Shown piece after piece: positions 17,467 through 26,660 of a stretch of DNA of 35,079 nucleotides; position 1 is the first letter of the stretch, and every line of letters begins with the position of its first letter. The notes beneath the pieces were generated by a model. It was given only the letters and a program-made list of their open reading frames with translations, did no database searches and was not told where the DNA came from. This DNA is from Clostridium sp. CAG:452 (GTDB lineage Bacteria; Bacillota; Clostridia; TANB77; CAG-508). The position numbers and the translations under genes are program-made. The stretch covers positions 226,124 through 261,202 of the forward strand of contig FR893524.1 in the NCBI GenBank assembly GCA_000434035.1. Direction: 5' to 3'.

Positions 17467-17498
17467 TAATATACGAAACTAAAATACTGACATCAGTA

Positions 17499-17558
17499 AT
17501 TCACAGTAGGGACATACCTTAATCTATGAGGAATGCCTGTGAATAAGGTGTGTCCCTA
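17499..17558. repeat. REP-like GGGACA/TGTCCC palindrome, copy 1
   Basis: TAGGGACATACCTTA (17507-17521) pairs with TAAGGTGTGTCCCTA (17544-17558), one G-T. A second pair, ATTCACAG (17499-17506) with CTGTGAAT (17537-17544), is interleaved with the first, so the two would form a pseudoknot-like fold. Related GGGAC-type palindromes lie near 18951 and 27390. Confidence 0.6.
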
Positions 17559-17593
17559 TACATTAGAAACAAGAAAGGATGAGAAATTTATTT

Positions 17594-18904
17594 ATGAATA
17601 AAGTACAACCAAAAACATTATCAGGGTTTATGGAGTTACTTCCAAATGAACAAATATTATTTAACCAAATGCAAGATAAAATAAGAAACACTTATGAGAA
17701 ATTTGGCTTTTTACCAATAGATACACCAGTAATAGAAAGCTCAGAAGTATTACTTGCAAAAGCAGGTGGAGAAACAGAAAAACAATTATATTCTTTTAGT
17801 AAAGGAGATAGCAATTTAACACTAAGATTTGATTTAACAGTGCCACTTGCAAAATATGTTGCAGAATACTATAACCAAATTACATTTCCGTTTAGAAGAT
17901 ATCAAATAGGAAAAGTATACAGAGGAGAACGTGCTCAACGTGGTAGATTCCGTGAATTTTACCAATGTGATATAGACGTAATAGGTGATGGAGAATTAAA
18001 TATAATAAATGATGCAGAAATACCAGCAATCATGTACGAAACATTTAAAAGCTTGGGATTAGATGATTTATCTATACATATTAATAATAGAAAAATATTA
18101 AATGGACTATTTGAAGATGCCAATGTACAAGAAAAATCAGCAGACATTTTAAGGACAATAGATAAAATAGAAAAAATCGGAAAAGAATTAGTAATTGCAA
18201 TATTTAAAGATGATTATAATATGCCAGAAGAAAGCATAAACAAAATAATTAATTTTATAGAAATAAAAGGTACAACAGATGAAAAGCTATCAAAATTAGA
18301 AAAGCTTGAAATAGAAAATGAAACATATAAAACAGGATTAAGTGAATTAAAAGAAGTAGTAAAATACATGAGAGCATTTGGAATTCCAGACAGCTGTTTT
18401 GAAATTGATTTAAGTATAGCAAGAGGACTAGATTATTATACAGGAACAGTATATGAAACATTTTTAAATCAATATAAATCAATAGGAAGTATATGTTCGG
18501 GTGGAAGATATAACGATTTAGCAGGATATTACACAGACAAAAATTTACCAGGAGTAGGAATGTCAATAGGACTTACAAGATTATTCTTTATATTGAATGA
18601 TATGCAATTAATAAAAACAGATAAAAAATCAATATCAGATGTTTTAGTAATTTCTATGATAGAAGATTCAAGTAAATCAATAGAAATAGCAAATGAATTG
18701 AGAAAAGCAGGAATAAATACAGAAATTTATTTTGATAACAAAAAAATGAAAGCAAAATTCAAATATGCAGACAGATTAAATATTCCATATGTATTAGTAA
18801 TAGGAGAAGATGAAATAAAAACAGGAATGTATACAATAAAAGATATGGCAAACGGAACTCAAGAACAAATGGAGATAGAAAAAATAATAGAAAAATTAAA
18901 ATAA
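17594..18904 (+). CDS. hisS: Histidyl-tRNA synthetase
   Basis: A 436-residue class II synthetase that charges tRNA-His. Visible: FGFLPIDTPVIESSEVLL, KAGGETEKQLYSF, LRFDLTVPLAKYV, motif 2 RYQIGKVYRGERAQRGRFRE with FYQCDIDVIG, the histidine-specific ARGLDYYTGTVYE, SGGRYNDLAG and motif 3 PGVGMSIGLTRL, then the anticodon-binding domain. I chose ATG 17594 because MNKVQPKTLSGFMELLP matches the usual start and because AAGAAAGG directly abuts the ATG at 17579; the later start has a longer than usual spacing. The preceding 110 bases hold a palindromic repeat rather than a recognisable T-box. It has no in-frame CGG. Confidence 0.95.
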   Translation: MNKVQPKTLSGFMELLPNEQILFNQMQDKIRNTYEKFGFLPIDTPVIESSEVLLAKAGGETEKQLYSFSKGDSNLTLRFDLTVPLAKYVAEYYNQITFPFRRYQIGKVYRGERAQRGRFREFYQCDIDVIGDGELNIINDAEIPAIMYETFKSLGLDDLSIHINNRKILNGLFEDANVQEKSADILRTIDKIEKIGKELVIAIFKDDYNMPEESINKIINFIEIKGTTDEKLSKLEKLEIENETYKTGLSELKEVVKYMRAFGIPDSCFEIDLSIARGLDYYTGTVYETFLNQYKSIGSICSGGRYNDLAGYYTDKNLPGVGMSIGLTRLFFILNDMQLIKTDKKSISDVLVISMIEDSSKSIEIANELRKAGINTEIYFDNKKMKAKFKYADRLNIPYVLVIGEDEIKTGMYTIKDMANGTQEQMEIEKIIEKLK

Positions 18905-18912
18905 ATAAAATC

Positions 18913-18941
18913 TTGACATGAACAATAATAACATATAAAAT
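18913..18941 (+). promoter_or_regulatory. Putative promoter for prepilin-like gene
   Basis: TTGACA at 18913-18918 and TAAAAT at 18936-18941, 17 bases apart, about 65 bases before the start codon. Confidence 0.65.
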
Positions 18942-18949
18942 ATGCATGT

Positions 18950-18974
18950 AGGGACAGATCCGGTGTCTGCCCAA
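18950..18974. repeat. REP-like GGGACA palindrome, copy 2 (short)
   Basis: GTAGGGACAGATCC is followed by GGTGTCTGCCC, forming an imperfect stem. It resembles the repeat at 17507 and lies between the promoter and the gene start at 19006. Confidence 0.45.
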
Positions 18975-19005
18975 AGAAATTACTAAAATAAAAGGAGAAA
19001 TACAA

Positions 19006-19956
19006 ATGAAAAACAAAAAACGGAATTACACTAATAGCATTAATAATAACAATAATTGTAATGCTAATACTAGTAGGAGTGACGGTGACTGTTGCAATTA
19101 ATGGAGGACTATTTGAAAAAGCAAAAGAGGGTAAAGAAGGAACAAGAGCAGAAGGAATAATAACTAAACGTGATTTATGGAAGGTAGACGAAATAGCGTA
19201 TAACTATGCAAAGGGAGAAAAAGCCCAAACGTTAAGTGAAGTATTAGATGAGTTATATCAACAATCGTTAATAACAGCAGAAGAAAAAACAACAATAGAA
19301 AATACTGGAAAAATAACAGTGGAGGAATTGTTATTGTTGATGAGACAAATGGAAATGAATTTGTCTGGGTACCAGTTGAAGGAGATTTAGAAAGTGTAAC
19401 ATGGTATAATGTAGGATATGATAAATCATTTGTACTAGGTGAAGTGCCAAATGAAATAAAAGAAAGTATATCAACGTATGGAGGTTTTTATATAGGTAGA
19501 TACGAAACCTGCAATGAATCAAATACGCCTATAATAAGAAAAGGAAAAACTGTATGGCAGAATGCAAGTAAAGGCGTTGCTGAGGAAAAATCTGCTAATA
19601 TGTATGCGAACAATGATTATGTAGTGAGTCATTTGATTTATGATGCACAATGGGATGCAACTTTAAAATTTATGCAAAAGAAGGATTCAGACTTTTTAAC
19701 TAATCCAAAAGATGGAGTGAACGGAAATTATTCTGGAACAGTAAAAGAATCTGGATGTTACAAAATTTGTAATATATATGATATAGGGGGAAACATAGAT
19801 GAAAGAGTTATGGATCCGATGAACATTCCGCCAACAGGCAATTATGTAATTAGAGGATATAGAAAGGCTTCAGCGGCATTCAGAAGTTATGGATGGGGTG
19901 ACGCTGCACATGATTGGTATGGATTTAGAACTGTTATGTATTTAAAAAACATATAA
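19006..19956 (+). CDS. Prepilin-like secreted protein with FGE/SUMF-like C-terminus; +1 site plus a further -1 disruption
   Basis: The N-terminus, MKNKK then G-ITLIALIITIIVML after skipping C19021, is a type III/IV prepilin signal: short basic leader, Gly at -1, hydrophobic helix. The glycine before the cleavage point is the CGGA glycine. Residues about 35-100 are a charged linker. The C-terminal part (NEFVWVPV, GGFYIGRYE, CNIYDIGGN, RGYRKASAAFRSYG, WYGFRTVMYL) resembles formylglycine-generating-enzyme-like domains found in many clostridial surface proteins. A second break occurs near 19321-19326: GTG GAG GAA must become GTG GGA GGA ATT, a -1 change or one missing G. That site does not fit the CGG pattern, so it may be a mutation, a sequencing error in a G run, or true -1 slippage. 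With both corrections the product is 316 residues. The prepilin peptidase at 28045 could process it. Confidence 0.72.
19018..19024 (+). other. CGG +1 frameshift site 6 (prepilin-like gene)
   Basis: Zero frame reads AAA CGG AAT TAC; the expected frame is AAA GGA ATT ACA (K-G-I-T). C19021 is the extra base, only five codons after the start. Confidence 0.82.
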
Positions 19957-20019
19957 TAACATAAAATAAAAAAATAAGAATATATTTAAATAGGTTAAAT
20001 TCAAAGGAGAAAATTGCAA

Positions 20020-21172
20020 ATGAACATAGCAGTAATAAATGCAAAGGACCTATTTAGGTATATTCTTAAATTTTTGGTTATAGTTTCTATAACTTTTTTT
20101 ATGATAAAACTAGTAAAAACAGTAGATTTAAAAAAACAAGAGAAAAATATAAAAGAAAACGGAAATAATATAAAAAAGCAAATAAATGAATATTCTTTTA
20201 CAAAGTGTTTGGATATTTCAATTCCGCTAATGGAATATGGAAAAAAAGAAAGCGAAAAAGAAAACTTTTTTACAAATAATAAAATACTTGCAATTGGAGC
20301 AAACATTTTAGATGAAGCAATTTTAGAAAATGCAGATTTAATAATAAATAAAAATGACCTTACAACAGATGATACAGAAGAGCTTATAAATAAAGTAGCA
20401 AAACTTCCAGAAAATGCAACAACAGAAGCTGTACAAGAAAATAATATAACACCTAAAGTAACTTCATCATATGGCAGTGTACAAATAAATAATCAAAGTG
20501 ATTATGAAATTACAGAAGATATGTTGGTTCCAAATGTAGAAATTACAAATAAAAAAGACATATTAATATATCATACTCACACATGTGAAAGCTATACACC
20601 AAGTGCACGGTTATGAATACGAAGCAACAGGAAATTACAGAACAACAGATTTAAATTATAGTGTTGCAAGAGTGGGTACTGAACTTACAAATTATTTGAA
20701 AGAAAAAGGATTTAATGTAACACATAATACAACCTATCATGATTATCCAGCATATTCTGGGTCTTATGCAAGGTCATTAAATACATTAGAAGGTTTGCTG
20801 GAAGGGAAAAATACTCAATTAGTTTTTGACCTTCATAGAGATGCAGTAGGAAGCAGTAATGAATATGCACCAACAATTAAAATTAATGATAATTATGTGG
20901 CACAAATTATGTTTGTAATAGGAACAAATGGAGGAGGTTTGGAACATCCAAATTGGGTACAAAATTTAAAAATGGCTGTAAAAATTCAAGAAAAAGCAAA
21001 TGAAATGTATCCAGGTTTGTTTAGACCAATTATAATAAGAAATTCAAGATATAATCAACATTTAACAAATGGTTCTAGTATAATAGAAGTAGGTGCAACA
21101 GGTAATACAATGGAACAATGTATTTTAAGTATGCAATGTTTATCTAATGTACTTGCAGAAATTTGTAAGTGA
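20020..21172 (+). CDS. spoIIP: Stage II sporulation protein P, needs one +1 shift
   Basis: SpoIIP is a membrane-anchored peptidoglycan amidase/endopeptidase that thins septal wall during engulfment of the forespore. An N-terminal membrane span (residues about 12-30) is followed by a variable linker and the catalytic domain: ILIYHTHTCESYTPS (metal-ligand His), GNYRTTDLNYSVARVG, FDLHRDAVGS and SSIIEVGATGNTMEQC. In the normal frame the ORF ends at 20614-20616, inside the active-site region. Skipping C20608 gives ESYTPSAGYEYEATGNYRT. The full product is 383 residues. I start at ATG 20020, ten bases after AAAGGAG, rather than TTG 20014. The gene indicates an endospore former. Confidence 0.93.
20605..20611 (+). 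other. CGG +1 frameshift site 7 (spoIIP)
   Basis: Zero frame reads GCA CGG TTA TGA; the expected frame is GCA GGT TAT GAA (A-G-Y-E). C20608 is the extra base. Here the target Gly codon is GGT. Confidence 0.86.
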
Positions 21173-21201
21173 TACTTATAGAAAAAAATAGTAAAAAACT
21201 G

Positions 21202-21230
21202 TTGTAAAATGATATTTTAATTGATATACT
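21202..21230 (+). promoter_or_regulatory. Promoter of asp23-amaP operon
   Basis: TTGTAA at 21202-21207, 17 bases, TATACT at 21225-21230, about 45 bases before the asp23 start. Confidence 0.7.
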
Positions 21231-21276
21231 AGTATAGAAATTATATTAAAACATTATTGTTTTAGGAGGTAATAAG

Positions 21277-21711
21277 ATGGAAGAAGAAAATAAAGATACA
21301 ATAGAAAAAAATGAAACAGTTGAAATTTCAGAAGCAAATAATGAGGAGATAAAAATAGCAGATGATGTAGTTTCAGTAATTGCAGGAAAAGCAGTTTCAG
21401 AGATTTCTGGAGTAGCTGGAATGGCTGGCGGATTTGCTGGAGGAATTTCAGAAGTTTTTAGTGGGAAAAAGAACTTATCAAAAGGTATAAAAGTTGACGT
21501 AGGTGAAAAAGAAGTTAAAATAGATGTTAATATAATAGTAGAATATGGAGCAAGAATTCCAGATATTGCATTTGAGATACAAAACAGAGTAAAAAAAGCA
21601 GTAGAAACAATGACAGGATTAACAGTAACAAGTGTTAATGTACATGTACAAGGTGTGAATATACCAGAAGAAAAAGAAGAACCAAAAAATGAAGAAGAAG
21701 AGGAGAAATAA
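21277..21711 (+). CDS. Asp23/Gls24 family envelope stress protein
   Basis: A 144-residue cytoplasmic protein of the alkaline-shock Asp23 family, which lies under the membrane and is tethered by AmaP. It shows ADDVVSVIAGKAVSEISGVAG, a Gly-rich loop, GIKVDVGEKEVKIDVNIIVEYG, RVKKAVETMTGLTVTSVNVHVQGV and an acidic tail ending EEEEEK. AGGAGG is placed 7 bases before the start. It is followed within 3 bases by amaP and then by a DUF2273 gene, the classical order, which supports the assignment. Expression probably comes from the promoter at 21202. In other Firmicutes the set is linked to cell-envelope stress. Confidence 0.92.
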   Translation: MEEENKDTIEKNETVEISEANNEEIKIADDVVSVIAGKAVSEISGVAGMAGGFAGGISEVFSGKKNLSKGIKVDVGEKEVKIDVNIIVEYGARIPDIAFEIQNRVKKAVETMTGLTVTSVNVHVQGVNIPEEKEEPKNEEEEEK

Positions 21712-21713
21712 AA

Positions 21714-22271
21714 ATGAAAGGGTTAGATAAATTTAATTTAATATTATTTTCAATAATAATTTTAATAATATCAGTATTAGTTTGCTTTTTACAATTTGGA
21801 TGGATTGATGTTATTTTAGCATATAACGGAATAAGCTTTTTAGTAGAGAATAGTGTTGCAGGAAACATTTCTTTAGGACTAGCTATAATATTAATACTAT
21901 TATCAATAAAATCAATTTTCTTTAACTCTTACTCAAGTGAAAGTCAAGGAAAAGATGGAATTTTATTAGAAAATGATAATGGTAAACTATTAGTATCAAG
22001 AGATACAATAGAAAGCTTGGCAAATACAGTTATAAAATCTTTTGACAGCGCAGAAACAGTTATGACAAAAGTAGAAGTGGATGAAGAAAGCCACATAAAA
22101 ATATATATTACTTTATCAGTACATCCAGATGCTGTAATTAAAGATTTATCTGCTAAATTACAAAGCAACGTAAAAGAAGCAATTAAAAAATCATTAGACT
22201 TAGATGTTACAGAAGTAAACATAAGAGTAAAAAATATAAGTGTAAAGAAAGAACCACAAATTAAAGAATAA
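21714..22271 (+). CDS. amaP: Alkaline shock response membrane anchor protein AmaP
   Basis: A 185-residue membrane protein. Two hydrophobic helices (residues about 8-28 and 41-66) are followed by a cytoplasmic domain with Asp23-like strands: DNGKLLVSRDTIESLANTV, KVEVDEESHIKIYITLSVHP and LDLDVTEVNIRVKNISVK. AmaP anchors Asp23 at the membrane. It begins 3 bases after the asp23 stop, with AGGAG inside the end of asp23, so the two are translationally close. Confidence 0.88.
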   Translation: MKGLDKFNLILFSIIILIISVLVCFLQFGWIDVILAYNGISFLVENSVAGNISLGLAIILILLSIKSIFFNSYSSESQGKDGILLENDNGKLLVSRDTIESLANTVIKSFDSAETVMTKVEVDEESHIKIYITLSVHPDAVIKDLSAKLQSNVKEAIKKSLDLDVTEVNIRVKNISVKKEPQIKE

Positions 22272-22284
22272 GGGATGTTGAGTT

Positions 22285-22488
22285 ATGGAAAAAGTTAAAC
22301 AATTTCTAATTAATTATAGAGGTGCAATAATTGGCGGAATAGTAGCTATAGTTGCTTTATTACTAAATCTTCACAAGGCATTAATAGTTATTCTAATAGT
22401 AATTGCGGGAATTTTGTTAGGAAACTATGTTCAACACAACAAAGAATTAGTAAAAGAAAAATTAAAATCATATATAGATAAACTATAA
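22285..22488 (+). CDS. DUF2273 small membrane protein
   Basis: A 67-residue protein with two hydrophobic segments (YRGAIIGGIVAIVALLLNL and ALIVILIVIAGILLG) and a basic tail. Size, topology and position after amaP match the DUF2273 family, part of the asp23-amaP membrane cluster. Its exact role is not known. It starts 14 bases after amaP with a GGGATG ribosome site. Confidence 0.85.
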   Translation: MEKVKQFLINYRGAIIGGIVAIVALLLNLHKALIVILIVIAGILLGNYVQHNKELVKEKLKSYIDKL

Positions 22489-22508
22489 TAAGCTTTATGG
22501 AGGAATTT

Positions 22509-22910
22509 ATGAACAGATCACAAACAAGAGAATTAGCATTCAAACTACTATACCAAATAGAAATACAAAAAGAAATAAATGATGAAGATATGCAATTGTT
22601 TTTTGAAAACAATAATATAGTTTCGGAAGAAGCCAAAAAATATATAAAAGACATAGTAAATGGCACAAGTAAAAATTCAGAAGAAATACTAGAATTAATA
22701 AGAAATAACTTGAAAAAAGATTGGAACTTAGAAAGAATATCAAAAGTGAATCTAGCATTATTAAAACTTGCAATTTATGAAATACAATATAAAGAGATTC
22801 CTTTTAAAGTAGCAATTAATGAAGCTGTTGAACTTGCAAAAACATATGGAGAAGAATCTTCACCAGTGTTTATTAATGGAATTTTAGCAAGTATAGTTAA
22901 GGAGAAATAA
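22509..22910 (+). CDS. nusB: Transcription antitermination factor NusB
   Basis: A 133-residue all-helical RNA-binding protein that, with NusE (S10), supports antitermination on rRNA operons. The sequence MNRSQTRELAFKLLYQIEIQ and LLKLAIYEIQYKEIPFKVAINEAVELAKTYG followed by FINGILASI is typical. I start at ATG 22509; the ATG at 22497 overlaps the GGAGGA ribosome site (22499-22504). It lies 20 bases after the DUF2273 gene and one base before xseA, a common Firmicute arrangement. Confidence 0.94.
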   Translation: MNRSQTRELAFKLLYQIEIQKEINDEDMQLFFENNNIVSEEAKKYIKDIVNGTSKNSEEILELIRNNLKKDWNLERISKVNLALLKLAIYEIQYKEIPFKVAINEAVELAKTYGEESSPVFINGILASIVKEK

Positions 22911-22911
22911 A

Positions 22912-24100
22912 TTGAAAATAGAACCAATTACTGTATCTTACTTAAATAAATATATAAAAGAAAAAGTAGCAGAAGATGAGTACTTAAACAATGTTTATGT
23001 TAGAGGTGAAATATCTAACTTCAAACATCATTATACAGGACATATGTATTTTACATTAAAGGACGAGGGTTCTTTAATAAAATGCATAATGTTTAAGAGC
23101 TCTACTGCTACTTTAAATTTTACCCCAAAAGATGGAATGAAAGTATTAGTTCTAGGAACAGTTTCCGTATTTGAAAGAGATCGGAATATACCAGATATAT
23201 GTAAGAGCAATGAAAGAAGATGGGATTGGGGACCTATATAAAGAATATGAAGAACTAAAAAACAAATTAGAAAAAGAAGGATTCTTTGATAATAGCCATA
23301 AGCAAAAAATACCGTTTATGCCAAAAACAATAGGAGTGTTAACATCGAAAACAGGTTCAGTTATAAAAGATATTATAAACGTATCTACGAGGAGAAATCC
23401 AAATGTTCACATCAGATTATTTCCAATACCAGTGCAAGGCAAAGGCGCTGAACTGGAAATTGCAGATGCAATTAGAATAATGAATGAAAAGAAACTAGCA
23501 GATGTTTTAATTTTGGCAAGAGGCGGAGGCTCAATAGAAGACTTGTGGCCATTTAATGAAGAGATAACAGCAAGAGCAATATATAATTCAAAAATACCAA
23601 TAATCTCTGCAGTAGGTCATGAAACAGATTTCACAATAGCAGATTTTGTAGCAGATTTGAGAGCACCAACTCCTTCCGCTGCAGCTGAACTTGCAGTTCC
23701 TGATATAGAAGAAATAAAGAAAAAATTAGAAACATATAATCAAAGATACAAAATATCTTTAAAAAAGAAAATAGAATTCATGAAATTAAGATATCAAAAA
23801 TCTATGTCATCAAAAGCGTTTACAGACCCAACGGCAAAAATAAAAGAGCAATACATTAATTTAGACATAATAATTAAAAATCTAGAAAACTTAATAACAA
23901 ACAAAGTAAAAGACTCAAAGACAAAATCAATTGAATTGATTTCTAAATTAGATACATTAAGCCCTTTAAAAACATTAACAAGAGGGTATTCAATAGTTCA
24001 AAAAAATGGTAAAACAATTAAAAGTGTTAAAGAATTAAAAACAAATGATATGTTAGGTATAAGATTTACAGATGGAGAAGTAAAAACAAAAGTACTATGA
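22912..24100 (+). CDS. xseA: Exodeoxyribonuclease VII large subunit, needs one +1 shift
   Basis: XseA is the catalytic subunit of exonuclease VII, which degrades single-stranded DNA from both ends with XseB. The N-terminal OB fold (ITVSYLNKYIKEKV, VRGEISNFKHHYTGHMYFTLKDE) leads to the catalytic core (PFMPKTIGVLTSKTGSVIKDI, LARGGGSIEDLWPFNEE, SAVGHETDFTIADFVADLRAPTPSAAAE) and a coiled coil, ending TRGYSIVQKNGKTIKSV. It starts with TTG at 22912, eight bases after GGAG. The normal frame stops at 23239-23241. Skipping C23182 restores FERDGIYQIYV, a conserved stretch, giving 395 residues, the usual size. Confidence 0.94.
23179..23185 (+). other. CGG +1 frameshift site 8 (xseA)
   Basis: Zero frame reads GAT CGG AAT; the expected frame is GAT GGA ATA TAC (D-G-I-Y, conserved in XseA). 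C23182 is the extra base. Confidence 0.87.
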
Positions 24101-24110
24101 GGTGAAAGTT

Positions 24111-24593
24111 ATGGAAAATAAGAAAAAAATAATTATAATAGCAGTAACAATAGTTTTAGTAATACTAATAACCTTACTTACAATAAAACTAATAAAAATC
24201 GAAAAAAACAAAGGAAAAGAAGTAATAAATTTAAATGAAAATGCGATAGAAAATAATACAGTTGAAAATAATGTACAAAACGAAAATATAGAAGATAAAA
24301 ACAATGAAAATGTAAATGAAGAAAATAATAACCAAACTAATACTATACAAAACACCGCTTCTAATGCAGGCGAAGAAGTTACAAAAACAGAAATAGAAAA
24401 AGAAGAAACTGATAAAGAAAAGGCACTAAACCTTGTGAAAAAAGACTGGGGAGAAGACGTCAATGTATATTTTACAGTTGAATCAATAGATGGTAATGGA
24501 AATTATACAATATATGTAAGAGAAGGCGAAACAACTAGAGAAATAAGCGTATATACAGTAAATCTAAAAACAGGAAAATTTACAAAAGAATAA
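24111..24593 (+). CDS. Membrane-anchored protein with Asn-rich linker and PepSY-like C-terminus
   Basis: A 160-residue protein. Residues 1-28 are a basic start plus a membrane helix (IIIIAVTIVLVILITLL). Residues about 40-90 are a low-complexity Asn/Glu linker. The C-terminal 55 residues (KALNLVKKDWGEDVNVYF, GNGNYTIYVREG, VYTVNLKTGKFTKE) look like a PepSY-type extracellular domain, possibly an inhibitor or sensor fold; this is a resemblance only. I start at ATG 24111 after GAGGTG; the GTG at 24102 is within that site. It sits between xseA and xseB, an unusual insertion into that pair. Confidence 0.72.
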   Translation: MENKKKIIIIAVTIVLVILITLLTIKLIKIEKNKGKEVINLNENAIENNTVENNVQNENIEDKNNENVNEENNNQTNTIQNTASNAGEEVTKTEIEKEETDKEKALNLVKKDWGEDVNVYFTVESIDGNGNYTIYVREGETTREISVYTVNLKTGKFTKE

Positions 24594-24657
24594 TATATAT
24601 GTTGTAAATCACACAAGCATTGAGTGACTTGTAATAAAACAGGATAGGGGGTAAAAA

Positions 24658-24876
24658 ATGAGTAAGGAAATAAATTTTGAAGAAACAATGCAAGAACTAG
24701 AAAAAATTGTACAAGAATTAGAAAAAGGAGACTTAAATTTAGATGATTCTATAAATAAATTTGAAGAAGGAATGAAACTTTCAAAAAGTGCAAGTGACTA
24801 TTTAGAAAAAGCAGAAAAGAAAATAACAGTTTTAATAAATGATAATGATAACAATATAGAAGAACAAGATTTTTAA
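24658..24876 (+). CDS. xseB: Exodeoxyribonuclease VII small subunit
   Basis: A 72-residue helical protein with the XseB signature: NFEETMQELEKIVQELEKGDLNLDDSINKFEEGMKL as one long helix-turn-helix. It binds XseA and stabilises the nuclease. The AGGGGG ribosome site lies 6 bases before the ATG. It is separated from xseA by the membrane protein gene at 24111. Confidence 0.93.
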   Translation: MSKEINFEETMQELEKIVQELEKGDLNLDDSINKFEEGMKLSKSASDYLEKAEKKITVLINDNDNNIEEQDF

Positions 24877-24913
24877 TAAAGAAAATTTATAAAAAATATT
24901 TAGGAGGTAAAAG

Positions 24914-26575
24914 ATGGAAGATATCGATATCGCAAGACAAGCAAAATTACAAAACATAACAAAGGTAGCAGAAAAACTAGGAATAGAGGAAGATTATTTA
25001 GAACAATATGGAAAATACAAAGCAAAAATCTCAAACGAATTATATGAAAAACTAAAAGATAAAAAAGATGGAAAATTAATACTTGTAACATCTATAAACC
25101 CAACACCATTAGGAGAAGGAAAAACTACTATATCAATAGGACTAGCTGACGGACTATCTAAAATAAACAAAAAAGCTATACTTGCGTTAAGAGAACCATC
25201 TTTAGGACCAGTATTTGGAATAAAAGGTGGAGCAACAGGTGGAGGATATGTTCAAGTTGCTCCAATGGAAGAAATAAATCTTCACTTTACAGGAGATATA
25301 CATGCAATAACATCAGCAAACAATTTACTTTCTGCATTAATAGATAATCACATTTTCCAAGGAAATGAATTAGGATTTGATAAAGTAATTTGGAAAAGAT
25401 GTGTAGATTTAAATGATAGAGCATTAAGAAAAGTAGAAATATGTTTATCAGGAGAAAAAAATGCAGTTCCAAGAGAAGACGGATTTGATATAACAGTTGC
25501 ATCAGAAATAATGGCAATATTTTGCTTAGCAGAAGATTTAAACGATTTAAAGAGAAGAATTGGAAACATAGTAGTAGGATATAATAAAAATGGAGAAGAA
25601 ATAAGAGCAAGAGATTTAAAAGCAGAAGGAGCAATGACAGTGCTTTTAAAAGATGCTATTAAGCCAAATCTAGTTCAAACATTAGAAAATACTCCAGCAT
25701 TAATACATGGTGGACCATTTGCAAATATTGCACATGGATGTAATAGCGTAATAGCTACAAAAATGGGTATGAAACTTGCAGATTATTGTATTACAGAAGC
25801 TGGCTTTGGTGCAGATTTAGGAGCAGAAAAGTTTTTAGATATTAAATGCAGAAACTTACCTAAAACACCAGATGCAGTTGTGTGTGTAGCAACAATAAAA
25901 GCATTAAAATATCATGGCGGAATGCCAATAGAAGATATAAAAGAAGAATCTATAGAATATTTAGAAAAAGGAATTCACAATTTATTAAAACATATAGATA
26001 ATTTAAAAAATGTGTATGGATTAAATGTAATAGTTGGAATCAATAAATACATAACAGATACAGATAAAGAAATAGAATACTTAAAAAATAAGTTAGAAGA
26101 AAAAGGTGTAAATATAAGTTTAGTAGAAGCTTGGGCAAAAGGCGGAGAAGGAGCAATAGATTTGGCAGAAAAAATAGTAGACTTATGTGAAAAACCAGCA
26201 AACTTTAAGTATTGCTATGAATTAAATGACAGTATAAAAGAAAAAATTGAAAAAATAGCAACAAAAATATATGGAGCAGAAGGAGTAGAATATAGTGACG
26301 AAGCAGAAAAAATAATACAAGATTTAGAGAAAAATGGTTATGGAAATATGCCAGTTTGCATAGCAAAAACACAATATTCATTCTCAGATGATGCTAAAAA
26401 CTTATTATGTTTAGAACCATTTAAAATACATGTAAAAAATGTAATACTAAAAACAGGAGCCGGTTTTATAGTAATACTTACAGGAAATATATTTACAATG
26501 CCAGGACTTCCAAAAGTTCCAGCAGCAGAAAAGATAGATATAGACGAAAACGGAAACATAGTAGGAATATTCTAA
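24914..26575 (+). CDS. fhs: Formate-tetrahydrofolate ligase
   Basis: A 553-residue enzyme that makes 10-formyl-THF from formate, ATP and THF, feeding purine synthesis or the Wood-Ljungdahl methyl branch. The P-loop-like TPLGEGKTT is near residue 65; other conserved segments are REPSLGPVFGIKGGATGGGY, VAPMEEINLHFTGDIHA, TPALIHGGPFANIAHGCNS, EAGFGADLGAEKF and the C-terminal TGNIFTMPGLPKVPAAEKI. AGGAGG lies 7 bases before the ATG. It follows xseB by 37 bases and is probably cotranscribed. With thyA and folA it completes a view of folate one-carbon flow in this window. It has no in-frame CGG although CGG occurs several times out of frame. Confidence 0.97.
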   Translation: MEDIDIARQAKLQNITKVAEKLGIEEDYLEQYGKYKAKISNELYEKLKDKKDGKLILVTSINPTPLGEGKTTISIGLADGLSKINKKAILALREPSLGPVFGIKGGATGGGYVQVAPMEEINLHFTGDIHAITSANNLLSALIDNHIFQGNELGFDKVIWKRCVDLNDRALRKVEICLSGEKNAVPREDGFDITVASEIMAIFCLAEDLNDLKRRIGNIVVGYNKNGEEIRARDLKAEGAMTVLLKDAIKPNLVQTLENTPALIHGGPFANIAHGCNSVIATKMGMKLADYCITEAGFGADLGAEKFLDIKCRNLPKTPDAVVCVATIKALKYHGGMPIEDIKEESIEYLEKGIHNLLKHIDNLKNVYGLNVIVGINKYITDTDKEIEYLKNKLEEKGVNISLVEAWAKGGEGAIDLAEKIVDLCEKPANFKYCYELNDSIKEKIEKIATKIYGAEGVEYSDEAEKIIQDLEKNGYGNMPVCIAKTQYSFSDDAKNLLCLEPFKIHVKNVILKTGAGFIVILTGNIFTMPGLPKVPAAEKIDIDENGNIVGIF

Positions 26576-26660
26576 AATTAATTAAAAACACATAAAAATA
26601 CCATTTTTGGAGAAAATATTTTTTATATACAATGAAATTTTCTTTAAAGGTGGTTTTTTT

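Noticed and set aside
17467..17593. His leader peptide or T-box upstream of hisS
   Set aside because: No ORF with a run of His codons and no T-box core; the region is filled by a palindromic repeat.
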